The notes beneath the pieces are model-generated. The model was not told the DNA's origin and did no database searches. It was given only the letters and a program-made list of their open reading frames with translations. Source: Thermoleophilaceae bacterium (GTDB lineage: Bacteria; Actinomycetota; Thermoleophilia; Solirubrobacterales; Thermoleophilaceae). From it: a stretch of 11,106 bases of DNA. Where the stretch lies: contig JACCZR010000140.1 of assembly GCA_013695855.1 (NCBI GenBank), positions 1-11,106 on the forward strand, in the 5' to 3' direction. This document shows positions 6,785 to 11,106 of the stretch, piece by piece (position 1 is the stretch's first letter; every line of letters begins with the position of its first letter). The position numbers and the translations under genes are program-made.

Positions 6785-6800
6785 CCCCCGCGACCGGGGG
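6785..6800. other. GC-rich hairpin between glpX and the aldolase gene
   Basis: CCCCCG (6785-6790), loop CGAC, CGGGGG (6795-6800) form a 6-bp perfect stem in the 88-nt gap. There is no T run on either side. It may be an mRNA processing or stabilising hairpin, or a weak attenuator that separates expression of the two genes. Confidence 0.35.
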
Positions 6801-6814
6801 GGACGAAACCTGGG

Positions 6815-7837
6815 TCACCCGAACGTGTTCTCCACCACCCGCTGCACCCTTCCGGCGCCGATGACGATCGACTCGGTGAGGATGGCGCTGTCAGAGCGCC
6901 ACGGGCCGCGCAGAAGGGTCCCGCTGGTGACTCCCGTCGCGACGAACAGGGAGTCCCCACTCACGATCTCGTCGCGGTTGTAGACGCGCTCGGCGTCCAG
7001 GCCCGCTCCGGCCACCGCCTCCCTCTCCTCGTCTGCCTGCGGCGCGAGCCGGATCTGCATTCCTCCTCCGAGTGATCGAGCGGCGCACGCGGTCATGATG
7101 CCCTCCGGGGTTCCGCCTATGCCGAGGCAGACATCGGCGCCGCCGTCTGGAAGCAGGACCTCCAGCGACCCGGCCACGTCGCCCTCCGCGGGTGTCGCCA
7201 CCAGCGCGCCGAGGCTGCGCAGCTCCTCGATGAGGCTCTCGTGGCGCGGCTTGTCGAGGATCACCACGCGCATCTCCTCGATCGGCTTGCCGAGTGCCTC
7301 GGCCACCCGCCTCAGGTTCTGCTCGGGCCCCTCCTCGATGGCGATGGCCTCCCGCGCCGCGGGGGGCACCACCAGCTTCTCCATGTAGAAGGCCGGTCCC
7401 GGGGACCACATGCAGTCCTCTTCGGAGAAGGCGATCGTCGCGAGGGCTCCCGGCAGCCCCGCCGCACAGAAGTTCGTGCACTCGAGCGGGTCGACCGCGA
7501 TGTGGTAGCGGTGGCCCCCACCGCCGGCGCCCACCTCCTCCCCGTTGTAGAGCATCGGCGCATCGTCCTTTTCGCCCTCCCCGATGACCACCACCGCGCT
7601 TCCGGGCAGCGAGGAGAGGGCCGAGCGCATGGCGTCGGTCGCGGCGCCGTCCGCGGCGTCCTTGTCGCCGCGGCCGGCCCAAGCGGCGGCGGCGATCGCG
7701 GCCGCCGAAGTCGCGGCAAGCGCCGAGTACTCTCCCGCGCCAAGCCAATCCGGCGCGACGTCGCGATCGTTCTGGCCGGCGGGGTCGGCCGGCGAGGATG
7801 CCCCTCCGGGGTCGTTGGCAGACGTGGTGGCGCTGAT
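6815..7837 (-). CDS. glpX: Class II fructose-1,6-bisphosphatase (GlpX)
   Basis: Hydrolyses fructose-1,6-bisphosphate to fructose-6-phosphate, the committed gluconeogenic step and the standard FBPase of actinobacteria. Family landmarks, numbered from 7837, are GRGDKDAAD (Asp58), VVIGEGEKDDAPMLYNGEEVG (Glu87 and Glu89 region), AVDPLECT (Asp116, Glu119, Thr121), ILDKPRHE, GIGGTPEG and ATGVTSGTLL. In the third motif the usual Gly after Glu is Cys120 and another Cys follows four residues later. The start is uncertain. No ATG or GTG lies in frame near the expected N-terminus. A strong GAGGGAGG at 7852-7845 precedes an in-frame ATC at 7837 by 7 nt, giving 340 residues. A CTG at 7858 lies upstream of that site and a TTG at 7918 has no ribosome-binding site. 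The N-terminal 30 residues are low-complexity (Ala, Asp, Pro, Ser), as in some actinobacterial relatives. Confidence 0.93.
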   Translation of the reverse strand: MSATTSANDPGGASSPADPAGQNDRDVAPDWLGAGEYSALAATSAAAIAAAAWAGRGDKDAADGAATDAMRSALSSLPGSAVVVIGEGEKDDAPMLYNGEEVGAGGGGHRYHIAVDPLECTNFCAAGLPGALATIAFSEEDCMWSPGPAFYMEKLVVPPAAREAIAIEEGPEQNLRRVAEALGKPIEEMRVVILDKPRHESLIEELRSLGALVATPAEGDVAGSLEVLLPDGGADVCLGIGGTPEGIMTACAARSLGGGMQIRLAPQADEEREAVAGAGLDAERVYNRDEIVSGDSLFVATGVTSGTLLRGPWRSDSAILTESIVIGAGRVQRVVENTFG

Positions 7838-7844
7838 TCGATTG

Positions 7845-7852
7845 CCTCCCTC
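7845..7852 (-). promoter_or_regulatory. Strong ribosome-binding site for glpX
   Basis: GAGGGAGG on the minus strand. The only initiation-like codon at the right distance is ATC at 7837, 7 nt downstream and in frame with glpX. This suggests non-canonical initiation or a sequence error in the start codon. Confidence 0.5.
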
Positions 7853-7888
7853 GGACAGCGCTCTGGCGCGGTCGTGGTTTACGCCCCG

Positions 7889-7918
7889 ATCGTACTGGGC
7901 GCCTGCGTGGAAGGGCAA
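7889..7918 (-). promoter_or_regulatory. Candidate promoter of glpX
   Basis: Minus strand TTGCCC (7918-7913), an 18-bp spacer, then TACGAT (7894-7889). Each hexamer matches the vegetative consensus at four of six positions. Transcription would start near 7882, upstream of the GAGGGAGG site. If real, it makes the TTG at 7918 impossible as the glpX start. It lies in the 102-bp region divergent from the oxidoreductase gene. Confidence 0.4.
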
Positions 7919-7939
7919 GACGAGGCAGACTGTCGAGCC

Positions 7940-8983
7940 GTGAGCCCACCGATTCGAATCGCGGTCGCCGGAACCGGATACGGCACCCGCGCCCTGCCGG
8001 TCTACACCGACCTGTCGGAGTTCGAGCCGGTCGGGGTCTGGTCGCGGCGGGAGGAGCCGGCGAGGGAGGCGGCGCAGGACGCGGGGATCGAGCTCGCCAC
8101 CACGGACCTCGATGAGCTCCTCGACGCCGACGGGCTCGAGGCGGTTCACGTCGCCGCGCCGGTCTTCATGCACGGCGACGTGGTCCACGCCGCGCTCGAA
8201 CGCGGCCTGCACGTACTCTGCGAGAAGCCGGTGGCGGGCGACCTGGCCGAGGCCCGGGCCCTAGCCGCGGCTGTCGAGGAGGCGGGGGTGGTCTGCGTCG
8301 TGAACTTCACCCGGCGCTACCACGACACGCGCCGGCGCCTGCTCGAGCTCGTGCCGGAGGTCGTGGGCCGCCCGCGGCTGGCCCAGGTCTCGCTCGTCCA
8401 CACCGACCATGCGACGCCCGACGCGCGCCCGTTCACCTGGGTGCAGGATGCCGAGCTCGGGGGAGGACGCCTTCAGGGCTACGGCATCCACGACCTCGAC
8501 CTCCTGCTCCTGGCCTTTGGGGAGGTGGCGAGCGTCGCCGCGGCACTGGAGGTGCAGGTGACCGAGCGCAGCGACGGCGAGCGCTCGCGCCGGGTAACCG
8601 CGGAGGACACGTATGCGCTCATGCTGAGGATGCGTGAGGGTGGCCTCGCCACCGTCACGATGACCGCCACCGCGCGCCATGGTCGCGGTGACCTCGTGGA
8701 GCTGCACGGGGACCGCGGCACCGCCCGCCTCGATGCCGAGCGCCGCCTTTGGTACGGCACCGAGGGCGACGAGCTGCGCTGCGAGGGACCGCTTGACGCT
8801 GACTCGAAGCAGGCTTTCGCCCACGTCGCGCAGAACTTTCATGGTGCGGTCCGGCAGGGGCGGCCGCCCGAGCCTTCGTTGGACGACGGCCTCCGCGTCC
8901 AGGCGCTGATGGACGCCGTTCGGCGGGCGGAGGCCGAACGGCGCTGGGTGGAGGTCGAGGACTGGCGCTCGGGCGGGCGATGA
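7940..8983 (+). CDS. Gfo/Idh/MocA family NAD(P)-dependent oxidoreductase
   Basis: A 347-residue dehydrogenase of the glucose-fructose oxidoreductase/inositol dehydrogenase family, usually acting on sugars, inositols or their derivatives. The N-terminal Rossmann domain shows IRIAVAGTGYGT (5-16) binding the nucleotide, a following acidic/aromatic strand, and the family CEKPVAG motif (94-100, Lys96 of EKP). The C-terminal domain has the LQGYGIHDLDLLL segment (178-190) with His184 and Asp185 in the position of the catalytic pair. GTG at 7940 is chosen because it leaves five residues before the first strand. It lacks a good ribosome-binding site, and an in-frame upstream GTG in the divergent region is less likely. 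It overlaps the next gene by ATGA. The substrate cannot be inferred, but the partner suggests a phosphorylated sugar or polyol pathway. Confidence 0.93.
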   Translation: MSPPIRIAVAGTGYGTRALPVYTDLSEFEPVGVWSRREEPAREAAQDAGIELATTDLDELLDADGLEAVHVAAPVFMHGDVVHAALERGLHVLCEKPVAGDLAEARALAAAVEEAGVVCVVNFTRRYHDTRRRLLELVPEVVGRPRLAQVSLVHTDHATPDARPFTWVQDAELGGGRLQGYGIHDLDLLLLAFGEVASVAAALEVQVTERSDGERSRRVTAEDTYALMLRMREGGLATVTMTATARHGRGDLVELHGDRGTARLDAERRLWYGTEGDELRCEGPLDADSKQAFAHVAQNFHGAVRQGRPPEPSLDDGLRVQALMDAVRRAEAERRWVEVEDWRSGGR

Positions 8984-9540
8984 AGACGGCCTACGTCGTC
9001 CGTCACGGGCGGACCGAGTTCTCCGCTCGCGGAATCTATTCCGGGCGCACCGAGGTCCCGCTGACCGGCGAGGGGCGTGAGCAGGCGGCCCAGGCGGCGG
9101 AGAGCCTGCGGCTCGCCGCTGTCGATGCCGTCTACACGAGCCCGCTCGAACGGGCTCGGGTGACCGCAGAGGCGATCGCCGCGAGCACCGGCGCGGCGCT
9201 GCACGTGGACCAGCGCCTGATCGAGGTGGACTACGGGCCGATCGAGGGGCTCGACCGCTCCGCCGCCGAAGAGCGCTTCGGGGAGGCGTTTCGAAGTTGG
9301 CGCGAGCGCCCGTTCGAGGCTCACCTCCCCGGCATGGAGCCCCTTTCGGAGGCCCTGGCGCGCGCCGGGGCGGTGACCCACGAAGCGCTCGCCGGCGCGG
9401 ACCGGCCCGCGCTCGTGGGCCACCAGGGGATCCTGCGGCTGGTGCTCATGGCCCTTGGCCAGGTCGAACGTGACGACTACTTCGCGACGCGGCTGGCCGA
9501 GGCCGAGCCGATCTCGGTAGCGGTCGGCGAAAGGCTCTAG
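8980..9540 (+). CDS. Histidine phosphatase (phosphoglycerate mutase-like) family protein
   Basis: A 186-residue member of the branch 1 histidine phosphatase superfamily, most likely a cytosolic phosphatase for a small phosphorylated metabolite. Catalytic features are VRHGRTEFSARGIYSGRTEVPLTGEG (RHG at 8-10, nucleophilic His9), SPLERAR (54-60, phosphate-binding Arg), IEVDYGPIEG (acid/base Glu82) and LVGHQG (His148). It is shorter than true phosphoglycerate mutases (about 230-250) and nearer to the CobC/GpmB-like phosphatases. The ATG overlaps the TGA of the oxidoreductase gene, so the two are probably translated together. The TAG stop shares CTAG with the stop of the convergent AraC-type gene, leaving no room for a terminator between them. 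Confidence 0.93.
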   Translation: MKTAYVVRHGRTEFSARGIYSGRTEVPLTGEGREQAAQAAESLRLAAVDAVYTSPLERARVTAEAIAASTGAALHVDQRLIEVDYGPIEGLDRSAAEERFGEAFRSWRERPFEAHLPGMEPLSEALARAGAVTHEALAGADRPALVGHQGILRLVLMALGQVERDDYFATRLAEAEPISVAVGERL

Positions 9541-9911
9541 GCCGCGACCGGGCCCGCTGCGCCTGAGCGAAAGCTCGAGGGCGGGGACCCGTGGTGCCGG
9601 CGGAAGGCCTTGGCGAACTGGGCGGGCTGGCGGTAGCCCACAGAGCTTGCCACCTGGTTGACCGGTAGGGCGCTCTCGCGCAGCAGCTCGGCGGCCCTGG
9701 CCATCCGCACCTTCTGGAGGTAAGTGCGAAAGCTGGTCTCGCCGGCCTCGGCGAAGGCCCGCTGGAGCTGGCGCCGAGAGGCGGCCACCTGCAGGGCAAC
9801 CTGGTCGAGCGAGAGGTCGGACTCGTACTCGCGCTCGAGGATCTCTCCCGCCTCCTCGTAGAGCGCCCGGCGGCGGTCGATGGTGGACTGGCGCTTGGCC
9901 GCGAACGACAT
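9537..9911 (-). CDS. AraC-type DNA-binding domain, stand-alone regulator
   Basis: A 124-residue protein that is almost only an AraC/XylS DNA-binding domain. The first helix-turn-helix is LSLDQVALQVAASRRQLQRAF (33-53), followed by the linker helix FRTYLQKVRMARAAELL (61-77). The second is LPVNQVASSVGYRQPAQFAKAFRRHHG (82-108), with the family-typical PSSFR end. The first 30 residues are charged and helical, and there is no ligand-binding or dimerisation domain. Such short members (SoxS/MarA-like in layout) are often controlled by their own abundance. ATG at 9911 has GAGGG just upstream. It is convergent with the histidine phosphatase gene and divergent from a 70-residue charged protein. A direct repeat in the intergenic region is a candidate binding site. 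Targets are unknown. Confidence 0.93.
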   Translation of the reverse strand: MSFAAKRQSTIDRRRALYEEAGEILEREYESDLSLDQVALQVAASRRQLQRAFAEAGETSFRTYLQKVRMARAAELLRESALPVNQVASSVGYRQPAQFAKAFRRHHGSPPSSFRSGAAGPVAA

Positions 9912-9938
9912 CGCCCTCTATACGCACGAAAGGAGTGC

Positions 9939-9970
9939 TTTGGATTAGCGACCGTAAGATTTTGGGTTAG
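9939..9970. promoter_or_regulatory. Near-perfect direct repeat, candidate AraC-type operator
   Basis: TTTGGATTAG (9939-9948) and TTTGGGTTAG (9961-9970) match at 9 of 10 positions with a 22-bp start-to-start spacing, about two helical turns. They lie in the only AT-richer stretch of the window, between the divergent AraC-type gene and the 70-residue gene. AraC-family proteins commonly bind direct half-sites of about this periodicity. Assignment to the neighbouring regulator is inference. Confidence 0.5.
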
Positions 9971-10027
9971 GCGCCCCCGCGTCAGGTAGTTTCCCGAACG
10001 GCCCGACCAGGAGAAGTCCGCGTAGGC

Positions 10028-10240
10028 ATGACCGCCGAGGATCCGAAGACGGGCGAGCTCAAGCGCTCGCAGATCGAGCGCGTGCGCGAGGAGCGTAAGC
10101 GCGAGGACGATGCGGTGGATGACCAGGAGACCGAGACCCACGGCCGCCGCGCTGAGAAGGCCGACTACCTGCGCCAGAAGCTCGAGGAGCGCGCCGAGGC
10201 CGAGAAGCAGAAGCTCGAGGAGAGCAACGAGAATGAATAG
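10028..10240 (+). CDS. Small highly charged helical protein, unknown function
   Basis: A 70-residue, very hydrophilic protein: about half of the residues are Glu, Asp, Lys or Arg. It begins MTAEDPKTGELKRSQIERVR and continues as a predicted long helix or coiled coil (about 12-66, with repeated E-x-x-R/K spacing), without cysteine, tryptophan or phenylalanine. There is no signal, membrane segment or enzyme motif, and I do not recognise the family. ATG at 10028 is the only start in the region. AGGAG lies 14 nt upstream, farther than ideal. It is divergent from the AraC-type gene and shares its intergenic region, so it is a candidate target of that regulator. It ends 30 nt before the stop of the convergent subunit-IV-like gene, with a hairpin between. 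Confidence 0.65.
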   Translation: MTAEDPKTGELKRSQIERVREERKREDDAVDDQETETHGRRAEKADYLRQKLEERAEAEKQKLEESNENE

Positions 10241-10253
10241 GCCCTGCGGACAT

Positions 10254-10268
10254 CCCGGCTGCGCCGGG
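10254..10268. terminator. Hairpin between convergent genes
   Basis: CCCGGC (10254-10259), loop TGC, GCCGGG (10263-10268) make a perfect 6-bp GC stem in the 30-bp gap between two convergent genes. There is no T tract, but position and strength fit a bidirectional terminator of a high-GC genome. Confidence 0.45.
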
Positions 10269-10270
10269 CC

Positions 10271-10504
10271 TCAGTGCTCGAGCGGCAGGTCGCCGATGTC
10301 CCGGCGAACGTCGTTGATCCAGCGCACGATGCAGTAGAGGACCACGGCCGTCGCCATGCCGAACACGATCCAGTTGAGGACAACGCCCACCAGGGCGATG
10401 GTGGTGAACATCGCGACCACCGCGGGCAGGTAGGTCGGCCCGGGCAGGTGCACGGCCTCCGATGGCGGCGCGAGGCCCGCGCCGTTGACCCGTTCGTCGG
10501 CCAT
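10271..10504 (-). CDS. Two-helix membrane protein, likely cytochrome c oxidase subunit IV-like
   Basis: A 77-residue protein with a hydrophilic N-terminus (1-22, ending SEAVHLPGP) and two consecutive predicted membrane helices (about 25-44 and 46-62). A charged tail RWINDVRRDIGDLPLEH follows on the inside by the positive-inside rule. Size, layout and the VHLPGPTYLP and LPLEH elements resemble the small subunit IV found with actinobacterial aa3 oxidases. I am judging from general resemblance, so the name is tentative. ATG at 10504 shares its A with the TGA of the preceding 34-residue gene (TGATG). The frame is open farther upstream but with no family character. The oxidase core genes lie about 4.8 kb away in another minus-strand cluster. 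Confidence 0.65.
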   Translation of the reverse strand: MADERVNGAGLAPPSEAVHLPGPTYLPAVVAMFTTIALVGVVLNWIVFGMATAVVLYCIVRWINDVRRDIGDLPLEH

Positions 10505-10608
10505 CAGTAGACGAAGCCGACGAAGAACGAGGCCCCGAATACGATCAGGGCGATCGCGCCGGCGATCAACCCGGTGCGCACGTTCTTGTTCGCGAGACGG
10601 CGGTCCAC
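10504..10608 (-). CDS. 34-residue single-helix membrane protein
   Basis: This micro-ORF lies between the transglycosylase stop (13 nt upstream of its GTG at 10608) and the subunit-IV-like gene, which it overlaps as TGATG. It begins MDRRLANKNVRTG, a positively charged segment, followed by one hydrophobic helix (about 14-33, LIAGAIALIVFGASFFVGFV) and a terminal Tyr. The N-in, C-out topology and tight coupling to the oxidase-like protein suggest a small oxidase accessory or assembly peptide, parallel to the 35-residue protein behind ctaE. I cannot name a family. No clear ribosome-binding site precedes the GTG. Confidence 0.55.
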   Translation of the reverse strand: MDRRLANKNVRTGLIAGAIALIVFGASFFVGFVY

Positions 10609-10620
10609 CGGGATCGCAGC

Positions 10621-11106
10621 TTAGCGCGGCCCCGGGCCCGTGATGCGGCGGAAACCCGAACCGCTGCGCACGAAGATGTGCCAAGAGTGCAGCACGTAGA
10701 ACGTATGGGGGTCACGGGCGATCACCTTCGCGTAGCGCAGCACGGCCTCCACGTAGAGGCTCGAATGGTTGTAGGCGTACAGCGCCCGCCGGTAGTTGCG
10801 CGGGGCGCCCGAGGCTCGCAGGTAGTTCGCGGCCCCCAGGATGGCGTCCCGGGGGTCGCGGATGTCGCCGCCCATCCCGTAGGCGCGCCACGTGGAGGGA
10901 ATGAACTGCATCGGGCCCTGAGCCCCGGCGGTCGAGTTGTTGCGGATGCGGTTGAAGCCCGACTCGATCAGGTTGACCGAGGCCAGGACGCGCGGCCGGA
11001 CGCGAAAGCGTGTCTGGGCCTCGCGATAGAAGGAGAGCAGGCGGTCGGCGGGCAGGGCCGGCCCGGTGCGGACGCGTCGCCGGGCCCCTGAGCCGGCCAG
11101 GCGTCT
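10621..11106 (-). CDS. Lytic transglycosylase (SLT domain), N-terminus outside window
   Basis: The frame is open from the right window edge to TAA at 10621, giving the C-terminal 161 residues. It carries the soluble-lytic-transglycosylase lysozyme-like fold: NLIESGFN with the catalytic Glu at residue 48 of the visible part, AGAQGPMQFIPSTW (60-73), a GGDIRDPRDAILGAANYL segment, and AYNHSSLYVEAVLRYA, where the conserved Asn-His follows the Tyr. These enzymes cleave peptidoglycan between MurNAc and GlcNAc to give anhydro-MurNAc. The basic linker at the start of the visible part (RRRVR) probably joins it to an N-terminal signal or membrane region. The tail after the domain (from about 125) is short and Arg/Gly-rich. 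It sits upstream of the two small membrane protein genes, perhaps only as a neighbour. Confidence 0.9.
   Translation of the reverse strand, partial: RRLAGSGARRRVRTGPALPADRLLSFYREAQTRFRVRPRVLASVNLIESGFNRIRNNSTAGAQGPMQFIPSTWRAYGMGGDIRDPRDAILGAANYLRASGAPRNYRRALYAYNHSSLYVEAVLRYAKVIARDPHTFYVLHSWHIFVRSGSGFRRITGPGPR

Noticed and set aside
5674..6960. Longer aldolase starting upstream at 6960
   Set aside because: The added 78 residues have no family character, overlap the glpX end, and the ATG at 6726 has its own ribosome-binding site and normal family length.
6815..8212. GlpX extended to an ATG at 8212
   Set aside because: The extra residues are antisense to the well-supported oxidoreductase gene and are Arg/Asp/Val-rich nonsense.

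Overview
The window is very GC-rich (roughly 70%), gene-dense chromosomal DNA. Every gene looks like ordinary bacterial metabolism or respiration. The high GC, the short 5-helix CtaE, the actinobacterial-looking oxidase and GlpX sequences and the Ser-Asp form of the CtaD 'HVSD' motif suggest an actinobacterium. I would guess Thermoleophilia (Solirubrobacterales/Gaiellales-like), but that placement is an inference from protein flavour, not a search result. There is no sign of phage, IS elements, CRISPR, tRNA or rRNA.

Layout. (1) A minus-strand aerobic respiration operon runs from about 5.5 kb down to position 1: ctaC (COX2), ctaD (COX1), a tandem-domain universal-stress-like protein, ctaE (COX3), a 35-residue one-helix membrane protein, an inositol-monophosphatase-family phosphatase and a lipoprotein that leaves the window. 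Most junctions overlap or nearly touch (ATGA, TGATG, 4-nt gap, CTGA), so translation is probably coupled. CtaD has the Tyr-Ser-His-Pro-Ala motif of type A2 haem-copper oxidases in place of the Glu of A1 enzymes. (2) A second minus-strand pair, glpX (class II fructose-1,6-bisphosphatase) and a class I fructose-bisphosphate aldolase, catalyses two consecutive steps of gluconeogenesis. (3) A plus-strand pair diverges from glpX: a Gfo/Idh/MocA oxidoreductase overlapping (ATGA) a histidine-phosphatase-family protein. (4) A stand-alone AraC-type DNA-binding domain converges on that pair, the two stop codons sharing one CTAG. Its upstream intergenic region holds a near-perfect 10-bp direct repeat with 22-bp periodicity, a plausible operator, and then a 70-residue highly charged protein on the plus strand. 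(5) A last minus-strand cluster enters from the right edge: a lytic transglycosylase (5' end outside the window), a 34-residue one-helix membrane protein and a 77-residue two-helix protein resembling a cytochrome oxidase subunit IV. The oxidase genes thus seem split between two nearby clusters, each carrying small membrane proteins that are easily missed.

The most interesting points are the duplicated stress-protein domain locked between the two core oxidase subunit genes, the two unlisted micro-membrane proteins, two genes (the IMPase and glpX) without a usable ATG/GTG/TTG start at the expected place, a Gly-to-Cys change in the GlpX metal-site motif, and the direct repeat beside the AraC-type gene.
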